From assembly GCF_020707215.1 (NCBI RefSeq), contig NZ_JAJFET010000001.1:558001-622000 (forward strand): a stretch of 64,000 nucleotides of DNA, in the 5' to 3' direction. Below the pieces are notes generated by a model. That model was not told where the DNA came from, did no database searches, and worked only from the letters and a program-made list of their open reading frames with translations. Below are positions 52,602-60,158 of this stretch, in pieces (the first letter of the stretch is position 1; the number at the start of each line of letters is the position of its first letter). This DNA is from Sphingomonas sp. PL-96 (lineage in GTDB: Bacteria > Pseudomonadota > Alphaproteobacteria > Sphingomonadales > Sphingomonadaceae). The position numbers and the translations under genes are program-made.

Positions 52602-52927
52602 TCGTGCGCTTCATCGGCACCGACGGCGTGGTGGAGGAAGCGCGCGGCGCCGCCGGCGACCGGCTGCTCGATCTCGCCCAGGCCTATGGCCAGCCGCTGG
52701 AGGGTACGTGCGACGGGCAGATGGCCTGTTCGACCTGCCACGTCATCGTCGCGCCGGAATTCGCCGACCTGCTGCCGCCGCCGTCGGAAGAAGAAGAAGA
52801 CATGCTCGATTTTGCGCCCGGCGCCACCCGCACCAGCCGGCTCGCCTGCCAGATCGCGCTCACCGATGCGCTTGACGGCCTGACGGTGCGCATCCCCGGT
52901 GAGCAGGCCGACGCGAGGCGCCGCTGA
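52598..52927 (+). CDS. 2Fe-2S ferredoxin, adrenodoxin type
   Basis: 109 residues. The cluster ligands are the C-x5-C-x2-C set in TCDGQMACSTC (about 38-48) and a final Cys in RLACQI (about 82-87). An acidic segment PPPSEEEEDMLDF and the SRLACQI stretch are typical of ISC-type ferredoxins. It donates electrons for cluster assembly, consistent with the two coupled desulfurase genes upstream. Overlaps on both sides (ATGA, TGATG) make it part of one operon. Confidence 0.92.
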   Translation: MIVRFIGTDGVVEEARGAAGDRLLDLAQAYGQPLEGTCDGQMACSTCHVIVAPEFADLLPPPSEEEEDMLDFAPGATRTSRLACQIALTDALDGLTVRIPGEQADARRR

Positions 52928-53802
52928 TGCGGCGGCGCGAGTTCGTCGCCGGCGGTGCGGCCGCGGTGCTGCTGCCGACCTGGCTGGAGGCGCTGGGCTC
53001 CGGCGCCCTGGCCGCGCCGGCCGATCCGTTGGCCGCGATCGCAGGGGAAACGGGCGGGCGGCTGGGCGTGTCGGTGGTCGACACCGGCACCGGACGGCGG
53101 CTGTGGCTCGACCCGCTGTCGCGCTATCCCTTCTGCTCGACCTTCAAGGTGCCGCTGGCCGCTGCGATCCTGGCAAAGGCGGATCGCGGCGAGCTCGATC
53201 TCCAGCGCGCCATCCGCTTTTCGCAAGGCGACCTGCTCGAATACGCCCCAGAAATGCGCAAGAACCTGTCGCGGGGGGAGATGACCATCGCCGAACTCTG
53301 CGCCGCGTCCGTCGAGTGGAGCGACAATGCCGCCGCCAACCTCCTGCTGCCGCAGCTCGCCGGCCCCGCCGGGCTGACGCGGTTCCTGCGCTCGGCAGGC
53401 GACTCGATCAGCCGCCTCGACCGCGTGGAGCCCGAACTTAACGACTATAAGCCCGGCGAGCTGCGCGACACGACCACGCCGATGGCGATGACGACGTTGC
53501 TGGCGGCGCTGCTGACCGGCGACGTGCTCCAGTCGGCGTCGCGCAAGCAGCTGGCCGACTGGATGGTCGGCAGCCGCACCGGCGACAAGCGCCTGCGCGC
53601 GGGGCTGCCCAAGAGCTGGCGAGTCGGCGACAAGACCGGCACCAGCGGCAAGGGGCAGGCCAACGACATCGCCGTCGCCTGGCCGCCGAACCGCAAGCCG
53701 ATCCTGATCGCCTGCTACCTCGATGCGCCGGGGGTGGCGCCGGAGAAGGCGGACCGGGCGATCGCTTCGGTGGGGGCGCTCGTGGGGCAGCTGTTCGCCT
53801 GA
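52927..53802 (+). CDS. Class A beta-lactamase
   Basis: 291 residues. MRRREFVAGGAAAVLLP is a Tat-like export signal, and the mature enzyme would lie in the periplasm. All class A motifs are present: S71-T-F-K74, S-D-N at 132-134, E168-x-E-L-N172 of the omega loop, and K236-T-G. Cys70 precedes the nucleophile as in disulfide-bearing carbapenemases, but the partner position after KTGT is Ser, so the C69-C238 bridge is absent. It hydrolyses beta-lactams; the spectrum cannot be predicted. The ATG overlaps the ferredoxin TGA, an unusual partner. Confidence 0.92.
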   Translation: MRRREFVAGGAAAVLLPTWLEALGSGALAAPADPLAAIAGETGGRLGVSVVDTGTGRRLWLDPLSRYPFCSTFKVPLAAAILAKADRGELDLQRAIRFSQGDLLEYAPEMRKNLSRGEMTIAELCAASVEWSDNAAANLLLPQLAGPAGLTRFLRSAGDSISRLDRVEPELNDYKPGELRDTTTPMAMTTLLAALLTGDVLQSASRKQLADWMVGSRTGDKRLRAGLPKSWRVGDKTGTSGKGQANDIAVAWPPNRKPILIACYLDAPGVAPEKADRAIASVGALVGQLFA

Positions 53803-53853
53803 GTCGCTCCCGCCTTCGTCCTATTTCGAAGCACGGGTTCCCCATTCGCGTTC

Positions 53854-53953
53854 GTCTCGAGTAGTCGTCGAGCTTGTCGAGGCGGCGTCCAGAGACCGTT
53901 TGCGGTGGCTCTCTCGGTACGGGCTCTCGCCAAGCTCAATCCCTACTCGAGAC
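53854..53953. repeat. Long-range inverted repeat flanking a 78-base spacer
   Basis: GTCTCGAGTAG at 53854-53864 and its exact reverse complement CTACTCGAGAC at 53943-53953 bound a spacer with CGAGCTTGTCGAGG near the left arm. The structure lies in the 249-base gap before the HerA-like gene. It looks like a dispersed sphingomonad palindrome unit, not the REP type seen elsewhere in this window. Confidence 0.6.
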
Positions 53954-54051
53954 AAACGGGGGAGGGGGAATGTGATCCGTCGCGAACCTACCCGCGAAAA
54001 CCGTCGCATCCCCCTTGCCGCAGCCCCCTGCCATCGTCCAAACGCGCCGGC

Positions 54052-55506
54052 ATGACCGTTGCCGTCGACATGGGAACCGATCCGGCCGGCAAGCCGGTTC
54101 CGATTGATCTCGAAGAACTTCTCGCCACCCGCCTGCTAGTTCAGGGCAATTCGGGCTCGGGCAAGTCGCACCTGCTGCGCCGCCTGCTCGAACGCAGCGC
54201 GCGCCACGTCCAGCAGGTGGTGATCGACCCGGAAGGGGACTTCGTCACCCTGTCCGCCGCCTATGGCCACATCGTCATCGATGCGGTCGACCACAGCGAG
54301 CGGGAAGTGGCGAAGTTCGCCGCCCGTGCCCGCGAGCATCGCGCCTCCGTCGTGCTCAGCCTGGAAGGGCTGGAGGCGGAAGGGCAGATGCGCTGCGCCG
54401 CCGCCTTCCTCTCGGCGCTGTTCGATGCGCCGCGCGAACACTGGTATCCCGCGCTGGTCGTGGTGGACGAGGCGCAGCTGTTCGCGCCCACCACCGGCGG
54501 CGAAGTCGCCGAGGAAGTGCGCCGTGCGTCGCTGTCGGCGATGACCAACCTAATGTGCCGCGGGCGCAAGCGCGGCCTGGCCGGCGTGATCGCGACCCAA
54601 CGCCTGGCCAAGCTCGCCAAGAACGTTGCGGCTGAGGCGTCGAACTTCCTGATGGGCCGCACCTTCCTCGACATCGACATGGCCCGCGCGGCCGACCTGC
54701 TCGGCATGGAGCGCCGCCAGGCCGAGCAGATCCGCGACCTTCAGCGCGGCACCTTCCTGGCGCTCGGCCCGGCTGTCACGCGCCGGCCGGTGGCGGTGCG
54801 GATCGGTGCGGTCGAGACCTCGGCGCGCAGCGGCAGCCCCAAGCTGACGCCGCTTCCCTCGGGCCAAGTCGCCGACATCAAGGACCTGCTGCTCGCTCCC
54901 GTGGAGGAGATGCTGCCGCTGCCGATGCCCGCGCGCCCGGCACCGCCGCCTGAAGCGGTGATGGCCGCGATCGAACGGCCGTCCGGCCCGATCGCCACCC
55001 CGGCGCTGCCCGAGCGTTCGGAGGAAGAAACCGACACGATCGTCGCCGACGTACTGCGCGTGATCCTTTCGGACGACGACGCGCATCAGCGTCCGGCGGC
55101 GATGCTCTACCAGGACTTCGGCGTGCGTTGCCGCATGGCGGGGCTGTCGCGCCCGCCGCTCGACCTGCCGGCCTTCACCCGCCGCCTGTCGTGCGCCCGC
55201 GCCGGCATCTTCGAGTCGCCGGAAGCCGAGTGGGGCGACGCGCTCCAGCTCGCCGCCTCGCTGCCCGACGACATGCTCGGGCCGTTCCTGCTGATCGCCC
55301 GCGCCGCCCGCGCGGGGGAACCCTGCCCGAGCGACGAGGAGATCGCGCGCACCTATGGCACCAGCTCGATGGGCCGGGTGAAGCGGCTGGTCGCCTATAT
55401 CGAGAGCCGCGAACTGTTCGTGTGCCGCACCGACCTGTCCGGCCGGAGATCGATCACGCTGCCGCACCTGGGGTGGACGACGGAAGCCTCAGAGGTCGCG
55501 GCGTAA
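54052..55506 (+). CDS. HerA-like P-loop ATPase (DUF87 type)
   Basis: 484 residues. Walker A is GNSGSGKSH (about 32-40) and Walker B LVVVDEAQLF (about 139-148), with MCRGRKRG and ATQRLAKL following as in HerA/VirB4-type ATPases. The C-terminal part after residue 350 has no recognised domain but includes a helix-rich region near YGTSSMGRVKRL. A role in DNA translocation or repair is possible; no NurA nuclease gene is adjacent. The ATG at 54052 was chosen because an earlier in-frame start would translate the inverted-repeat region. Confidence 0.85.
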   Translation: MTVAVDMGTDPAGKPVPIDLEELLATRLLVQGNSGSGKSHLLRRLLERSARHVQQVVIDPEGDFVTLSAAYGHIVIDAVDHSEREVAKFAARAREHRASVVLSLEGLEAEGQMRCAAAFLSALFDAPREHWYPALVVVDEAQLFAPTTGGEVAEEVRRASLSAMTNLMCRGRKRGLAGVIATQRLAKLAKNVAAEASNFLMGRTFLDIDMARAADLLGMERRQAEQIRDLQRGTFLALGPAVTRRPVAVRIGAVETSARSGSPKLTPLPSGQVADIKDLLLAPVEEMLPLPMPARPAPPPEAVMAAIERPSGPIATPALPERSEEETDTIVADVLRVILSDDDAHQRPAAMLYQDFGVRCRMAGLSRPPLDLPAFTRRLSCARAGIFESPEAEWGDALQLAASLPDDMLGPFLLIARAARAGEPCPSDEEIARTYGTSSMGRVKRLVAYIESRELFVCRTDLSGRRSITLPHLGWTTEASEVAA

Positions 55507-55522
55507 CGCCCACGCTCTCGCT

Positions 55523-55617
55523 ACCCGTATCCCCGCGGAGGCGGGGATCCAGGGCCAAGCAGAACACCGGCTGATGGTGCTTTGGGCCCTAGGCTCCCGC
55601 CTCCCTGACCGGAACCC
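55523..55617. repeat. Composite REP-type element, copy 3 (inverted)
   Basis: About 95 bases. ATCCCCGCGGAGGCGGGGAT, then CCAGGGCCAAGCAGAA, and on the right GGGCCCTAGGCTCCCGCC. It is the same layout as 5663-5754 in reverse. It begins about 17 bases after the HerA-like stop. Confidence 0.7.
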
Positions 55618-55651
55618 GTCGGATCGCAGCGCATCGCTGAACACCCAAACC

Positions 55652-55748
55652 CGTGCCCCGGCGAAGGCCGGGGCCCAGTTGGGAAGGTGCCGGTGAGGTG
55701 CGACACGGCAACATCACCCCACCTGGACCCCGGCCTCCGCCGGGGTAC
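55652..55748. repeat. Pair of inverted REP palindromes
   Basis: Two GC-rich palindromes in opposite orientation: CCCCGGCGAAGGCCGGGG, followed by CCAGTTGGG, and GGACCCCGGCCTCCGCCGGGG. They sit between the HerA-like and cytidine deaminase genes, which converge here. Related single copies lie at 59398-59425 and 59685-59716. Confidence 0.75.
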
Positions 55749-55764
55749 GCGCCGAACGACAGCC

Positions 55765-56205
55765 CTAAAGTCCCAGATCCGCCGGCCCGAACGCATGCGG
55801 CAGCAGTTCCGACAGCCGATGCTCCTCGACGGCATCGCCCTCGGCACCCGCGCAGAACACCTTCAAGTCCCGCCGCCCGATCTGCGCCGCTTCGTTCAGC
55901 ACCTGGCGGCACCGCCCGCACGGCCGCACCGGCACGTCCCCGGTCGCGGCGCCGTCGACCATCATCCCGCCGATCACCGCCACCTCGGCGATCTCGCTCA
56001 GCCGCCCCTGTGCGCTGGCGGTCGCAACGGCCACCGTCTCCGCGCACAGCGACAGGCCGTAGCTCGCATTCTCGAAATTGGCGCCGGTGATGACGCTGCC
56101 GTCGGTCATGCGCAGGGCGGCGCCGACGGCAAAGCGCGAGTAGGGCGCGTGGGCGTTGCGGGCGGCGGTGCGTGCCGCCGCGATCAGGGCTTTGGTATCG
56201 GTCAT
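55765..56205 (-). CDS. cdd: Cytidine deaminase
   Basis: 146 residues, a short homotetrameric-type cytidine deaminase. The zinc motifs are C-A-E (LCAETVAV, about 54-61) with the catalytic Glu, and PCGRCRQ (about 95-101). NFENASYG (about 43-50) binds the ribose. It converts cytidine and deoxycytidine to uridine forms in the cytoplasm for nucleoside salvage. The ATG at 56205 overlaps the stop of the GH25 gene upstream (ATGA). Confidence 0.94.
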   Translation of the reverse strand: MTDTKALIAAARTAARNAHAPYSRFAVGAALRMTDGSVITGANFENASYGLSLCAETVAVATASAQGRLSEIAEVAVIGGMMVDGAATGDVPVRPCGRCRQVLNEAAQIGRRDLKVFCAGAEGDAVEEHRLSELLPHAFGPADLGL

Positions 56206-56876
56206 GGTGCTACGACATCCCAATGGACGGGGCGGTCGACGCCGTCGATCCGCCGGATGGTGCTCGCCTGCCACATCCGCCACGGACGTGCCAGATAGAG
56301 GGGCGCGAAGAACTCCTGGGCGGCCCACAGCGGCCGCTCGATGGCGCCGCTCACCTGATAGGCCTTTTCGAACGGCTCGGAGACCTTGAGCAGCATCGGC
56401 GAACCGGTGTGGTGCTCCACGACCTTCAGGAACGCACGGATCGACCCCAACACCGCTGCGCGATCCGGTTGCCGGGCACAGCCCTGGTCGAAGTCCAGCT
56501 CCAGCACCGTGGGCAGCGCATCGATCGCGCGGGGCACGAAGGTGACGAACGCGTCGGCCTGCGCCTCTGCCGGCCGGCACAGCGAGAACTGGTGGATCAC
56601 GCCGCGGCGGATGCCCGCTTCCCCCAACGCCGCCCAGTTGGACTGGAACAGCCGGTCGCGGCGGGTGCCGTCGCCGATCGCGCGGACATAGGCGAAGTCC
56701 ACGCCGCGGGCACGCGCCGTCAGCCAGTCGATCGGCCCGGTCTCCTCCGACACGTCGATGCCTTGTACCGGATATTCCCCCGTGGAGGGCCGCCAGTCGG
56801 TCGCATAATGCCAGCCCGCAGCACCGGCGAGACACAACGCCGCTGCGATGGCGAGCACCGCCTTCAAAACCCGCAT
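56202..56876 (-). CDS. Glycoside hydrolase family 25-like protein
   Basis: 224 residues. A hydrophobic N-terminal segment (about 4-24) is a signal anchor or signal peptide. VQGIDVSEETGPIDW (about 37-51) and FAYVRAIGDG (about 61-70) match the start of GH25 muramidases, and VLELDFDQGC (about 123-132) holds an acidic triad near the expected catalytic pair. GH25 enzymes cut the glycan strands of peptidoglycan. Here the K-A-T-E-G segment is changed, so activity is uncertain. Its stop overlaps the cytidine deaminase start. Confidence 0.8.
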   Translation of the reverse strand: MRVLKAVLAIAAALCLAGAAGWHYATDWRPSTGEYPVQGIDVSEETGPIDWLTARARGVDFAYVRAIGDGTRRDRLFQSNWAALGEAGIRRGVIHQFSLCRPAEAQADAFVTFVPRAIDALPTVLELDFDQGCARQPDRAAVLGSIRAFLKVVEHHTGSPMLLKVSEPFEKAYQVSGAIERPLWAAQEFFAPLYLARPWRMWQASTIRRIDGVDRPVHWDVVAP

Positions 56877-56885
56877 TCCCTGAAT

Positions 56886-57368
56886 TCAACCCCTGATGTG
56901 CAGCACGCAGATGAGCGTGAAGAGGCGGCGCGCCGTATCGAAATCGATCTCGATCTTGCCGCGGAGCCGCTCGATCAGCAGCTCGGCGCCTTCGTTGTGG
57001 AGCCCCCGGCGCGCCATGTCGATGGTCTCGATCTGCTGCGGCGTCGCCTGGCGGATCGCCTGGTAATAGCTGTCGCAGATCGCGAAATAGTCCCGGATCG
57101 GCCGGCGGAACCGGGCAAGTCCCAGCACCAGCGTTTCGAGCGGGCTGTCGTCGGCGCGGCGGATGTCGATCGCCAGCCGCCCGTCCTCCACCCGCAGTCG
57201 CACACGGTACGGCCCGGCATAGCCGTCGGCATGGACCCGCTGGGGCGCGAACCGATTGCCCTCCAGCAAGTCATAGATCGCGATCCGCCGTTCCTGTTCG
57301 ACGTCCGCGTTGCGCCAGAGAATGGTGCGCTCGTCGAGCGAGACGTCGATGATCCGCGGATCGGCCAT
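56886..57368 (-). CDS. UPF0262 family protein
   Basis: 160 residues, soluble. It begins with an RIIDVSLDE stretch, and has VRLRVEDGRLAIDIR (about 55-69) and GLHNEGAELLIERL (about 122-135), typical of the UPF0262 family found mainly in Alphaproteobacteria. No function is known. The last residues end just before the GH25 gene (nine bases). It is divergent from dnaB across 124 bases. Confidence 0.9.
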   Translation of the reverse strand: MADPRIIDVSLDERTILWRNADVEQERRIAIYDLLEGNRFAPQRVHADGYAGPYRVRLRVEDGRLAIDIRRADDSPLETLVLGLARFRRPIRDYFAICDSYYQAIRQATPQQIETIDMARRGLHNEGAELLIERLRGKIEIDFDTARRLFTLICVLHIRG

Positions 57369-57492
57369 GGTGAAGGCAGCGCTTAACCGTTTGGCGTGGC
57401 AAGGCAACGCCCAAGCCGGCGAAACGCCTCTGTCCACAGATGTTTCGTCGGTGTCGCTTGAGCTTGGCGGCCGCGTCTGGGAAAAGCACGCC

Positions 57493-59007
57493 ATGGCCAC
57501 ACTTGCACATATCGGCGGCTCGTCCGCTCCGTCCCCGGCTGCGCGCCTCCCCCAGAACGTGGAGGCCGAAGCGGCGCTCCTGGGCGCCATGATGATCGAC
57601 AACCGGCTGGCCGACGACATCGTCGAGCGACTCGAGCCGGACCATTTCTTCGAACCCGTCCACGCCCGCATCTTCGAAAAGATCCGCGACGTGCGCCGCC
57701 AGAACATGCTGGCCAACCCGGTGACGCTGCGCCCGTTGTTCGAGGACGACGCCGGCATGCGCGAGCTGGGTGGCCCCGGCTATCTCGCCCAGCTGACCGG
57801 CAGCGGCGCGGGCCTGCTGGGTGCCAAGCAGTTTGCCGAGCAGATCTACGACCTCGCCCAGCTGCGCGCGCTGATCACGGTCGGCACTACGCTGGTGGAG
57901 AATGCGCTCGACACCAGCCAGACGATCGATCCCCGCAAGCAGATCGAGCAGGCCGAAGAGGCGCTGTTCCGCGTCGCCGCGGAGGGCACCACCGCCAACA
58001 CGGTCAAGAGCTTCGCCCAGGCGACGACCATGGCCGTGGCGATGGCTGACCGCGCGCTCAATTCGGGCGGCGGCCTTTCGGGCGTCACCACCGGCCTGGA
58101 CAGCATCAACTCGCGGATCGGTGGTCTGCACCATTCCGACTTGATCATCCTCGCCGGCCGCCCCGGCATGGGCAAGACGTCGCTGGCCACCAACATCGCC
58201 TTCAACGCCGCGCGCCGCTTCATGGACGATCAGCGCGCGGGCGTCGAAAAGGGCAAGTCGGTCGGCGCGAAGGTCGCCTTCTTCAGCCTGGAAATGTCGG
58301 CCGACCAGCTCGCCACCCGCGTTCTCGCCGAACAGTCCGGCATCAGCTCCGAAGCGCTGCGCATGGGCAAGATCAGCAAGGCGGAGTTCGTGAAGCTCGC
58401 CGACGCCGCCGCGGACCTAGAATCGCTGCCGCTCTACATCGACGACACCGCCGGTCTTTCGATCAGCGGCCTGCACACGCGCGTGCGGCGTCTCCACCGC
58501 CGCCTGGACGACCAACTCGGGCTGGTGGTGGTCGACTATCTCCAGCTGCTGCAGGGCACCGGTCGCTCCGACAACCGCGTGAACGAAATCTCGGAGATTA
58601 GCCGCGGCCTGAAGACGCTCGCCAAGGACATCGGCGTACCCGTGATCGCACTCTCGCAGCTCAGCCGTGCCGTGGAGCAGCGCGAAGACAAGCGCCCGCA
58701 GCTCTCCGACCTTCGCGAATCCGGCTCGATCGAGCAGGACGCCGACATGGTGTGGTTCGTGTACCGCGAGGACTATTACGTCGCCGCCAAGGAGCCCAAG
58801 CGCCCGCGTGACGGCGACGACGCCCGCGTGTTCGAGGATCACGCCAAATGGGCGGTCGACATGGAGCGCGTCTATGGCCTTGCCGAGCTCATCATCGCCA
58901 AGCAGCGTCACGGCGCCACCGGCAAGGTCACGATGAAGTTCGAGCCGACGATCACGCGCTTCAGCGACTATGTCGGCGAAGGCTATGGCAGCTTCGACAA
59001 TGAGTGA
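57493..59007 (+). CDS. dnaB: Replicative DNA helicase DnaB
   Basis: 504 residues. The N-terminal domain begins LPQNVEAEAALLGAMM (about 19-34) and the RecA-like domain has Walker A AGRPGMGKTS (about 221-230). VVVDYLQLL is Walker B, and QLSDLRESGSIEQDADMV carries the arginine-finger-like region. DnaB unwinds DNA ahead of the replication fork and recruits primase. An ATG at 57493 gives the family N-terminus; in-frame codons upstream would add 61 unrelated residues. About 0.8 kb past its end lies an array of DnaA boxes. Confidence 0.97.
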   Translation: MATLAHIGGSSAPSPAARLPQNVEAEAALLGAMMIDNRLADDIVERLEPDHFFEPVHARIFEKIRDVRRQNMLANPVTLRPLFEDDAGMRELGGPGYLAQLTGSGAGLLGAKQFAEQIYDLAQLRALITVGTTLVENALDTSQTIDPRKQIEQAEEALFRVAAEGTTANTVKSFAQATTMAVAMADRALNSGGGLSGVTTGLDSINSRIGGLHHSDLIILAGRPGMGKTSLATNIAFNAARRFMDDQRAGVEKGKSVGAKVAFFSLEMSADQLATRVLAEQSGISSEALRMGKISKAEFVKLADAAADLESLPLYIDDTAGLSISGLHTRVRRLHRRLDDQLGLVVVDYLQLLQGTGRSDNRVNEISEISRGLKTLAKDIGVPVIALSQLSRAVEQREDKRPQLSDLRESGSIEQDADMVWFVYREDYYVAAKEPKRPRDGDDARVFEDHAKWAVDMERVYGLAELIIAKQRHGATGKVTMKFEPTITRFSDYVGEGYGSFDNE

Positions 59008-59368
59008 GGCGGGCGGGCAGGGTGCACGCGACCTGCTGATCCTGATCGATCCGGCGAGCACGGATCCGGCGTATCCTGACGCCCACTACTTCTGCTTCGA
59101 CTGCATTGTGATCGAGGGCGTGCTCGCGGCCTATCCGGGCCTGCGGGAGCGCCTGGACGTCGAGCACGTCGCCTGGGCCCGCCCGCGCGAGCGGGTGGTG
59201 GCGCTGGTAGGGGAGGCGCACCAAGCGCTTCCCCTGCTGATTCTCGCCGACGATGCGCCCGCAGCGCTCGCGACGGGGGAGGCCAACGGCCTACGCTTCG
59301 CCGACACCCGCGACGCTATCCTCGAGGCACTTGCCGCCCGCCACGGCATCCCGCGCCGGCACCCGTAA
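59000..59368 (+). CDS. DUF3088 family protein
   Basis: 122 residues. DLLILIDPASTDPAYPDAHY (about 11-30) followed by FCFDC, a pair of Cys with spacing C-x2-D-C-like, and IEGVLAAYPGLRERLDVEHV match the DUF3088 family. This is a small thioredoxin-like-fold group of unknown role. The ATG at 59000 overlaps the end of dnaB by eight bases. Continued transcription from dnaB is likely, and a REP palindrome follows 29 bases after its stop. Confidence 0.8.
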   Translation: MSEAGGQGARDLLILIDPASTDPAYPDAHYFCFDCIVIEGVLAAYPGLRERLDVEHVAWARPRERVVALVGEAHQALPLLILADDAPAALATGEANGLRFADTRDAILEALAARHGIPRRHP

Positions 59369-59397
59369 AGCGCGACGGCGCCACCCTCATATACCAC

Positions 59398-59425
59398 GTA
59401 CCCCGGCGAAGGCCGGGGTCCAGTT
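59398..59425. repeat. REP palindrome
   Basis: GTACCCCGGCGAAGGCCGGGG then TCCAGTT, closely like 55652-55683. It lies 29 bases after the DUF3088 stop and may protect or end that transcript. Confidence 0.75.
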
Positions 59426-59514
59426 ACGGTGCCGTCGGACGTGGGCGCGTCACCGTTCCATCCGCCCGGCCCACGGGAATTGCCGCGCAACCCGCAACAG
59501 CTCCCCGAGCCCGC

Positions 59515-59605
59515 CGTACTCCTGCACAGGCAGGGATCCAGGCCAAGCAGAACAACTGCTCGCGGAGTGTCGCAACCCTGGGCTCCTGCCTGCGCAGGAG
59601 CACGG
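59515..59605. repeat. Composite REP-type element, copy 4 (inverted)
   Basis: About 91 bases: TACTCCTGCACAGGCAGGGA, then CCAGGCCAAGCAGAACAACTG, and CTCCTGCCTGCGCAGGAG. Its reverse complement closely matches 23675-23764, the copy inside the hydrolase 2 gene. Confidence 0.82.
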
Positions 59606-59684
59606 TGAGGCCTAGGCGAAGGCCGCGGCAACCTCTCGGACCAGCCGCGGTGTTGTCGGCGTCAGCGCACCCCCGCACCATCAT

Positions 59685-59716
59685 CCCAACTGGGCCCGGC
59701 CGTCGCCGGGGTACCC
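59685..59716. repeat. REP palindrome
   Basis: CCCAACTGGGCCCGGCCGTC followed by GCCGGGGTACCC, the reverse orientation of the palindrome at 55652-55683. Imperfect in the loop. Confidence 0.65.
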
Positions 59717-59785
59717 TTCTCGCTTGTGGCATCCGTCGGCTGCGCCACAAACACCGGCAATTCTCGACCGCTGCGGAGGTGTCCC

Positions 59786-60023
59786 TCCACAACTTATCCA
59801 CAGCTTGTGCAGCGAGGATTCACCAATCCCTCCACGTGTCCATGCACGCACGACCCACAGCTTATCCACAGTGTTTTGCACATGCTGCCCACACTCCGTC
59901 CACAAGCCTGCGCACAAGCCGCCCACAGCCTATCCACCGCCACATTCAACGCCCGATCCACCCCAAGCCAACGCCCCGCCCACTGTCCGCCAACAACTTA
60001 TCCACAGCCCCGCCCACATGCCC
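59786..60023 (+). repeat. Degenerate 34-bp tandem array with phased DnaA boxes
   Basis: Seven consecutive 34-base units. The core TTATCCACA, the DnaA-box consensus, occurs perfectly at 59794, 59862 and 59998 and as CTATCCACC at 59930, all exactly 68 bases apart and on the same strand. The intervening units keep TCCAC at 59831 and 59899, and CCCACA recurs at 59854, 59888 and 59922, again at 34-base steps. The period is not a multiple of three, so this is not a protein repeat. A GATTC (GANTC) site lies at 59817. Possible roles are DnaA binding for an origin, titration or transcriptional control. Confidence 0.8.
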
Positions 60024-60085
60024 CAGGCGCGCAGAAGCCCTCCCGCAATCACGAGAGCGCCAGACTTCCAGGGCAATACGCAAAC

Positions 60086-60122
60086 GCCCCCGGCCTCCCG
60101 CTTTCGCGAGAGCACCGAGGGC
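60086..60122 (-). terminator. Probable terminator of cysH
   Basis: On the minus strand GCCCTCGG pairs with CCGGGGGC (allowing one G-U or mismatch), with an inner CTCTCGC-GAAA-GCGGGAG stem, followed by GTTTGCG. It lies 37 bases past the cysH stop. A second short hairpin (CGCGGC-CTA-GCCGCG) is at 60139-60153. Confidence 0.55.
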
Positions 60123-60158
60123 GAGAGGAGATACTCAGCGCGGCCTAGCCGCGGCCGG

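Larger units (their letters stand above)
59369..60158. other. 790-base non-coding region downstream of dnaB-DUF3088
   Basis: The largest gap in the window. It holds, in order, a REP palindrome (59398-59425), a composite REP-type element (59515-59605), another REP palindrome (59685-59716), a degenerate 34-bp tandem array with DnaA boxes (59786-60023) and a hairpin that is the likely cysH terminator (60086-60122). Open frames across it have no family resemblance and read through the repeats. Confidence 0.75.

Noticed and set aside
53905..54051. A longer start for the HerA-like ATPase
   Set aside because: The additional 49 residues would be translated from the inverted-repeat region and are unlike any ATPase N-terminus.
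5663..59716. Palindromic repeats considered as a CRISPR array
   Set aside because: Copies are scattered over 54 kb, are themselves palindromes, and lack regular repeat-spacer units; no cas gene is present.
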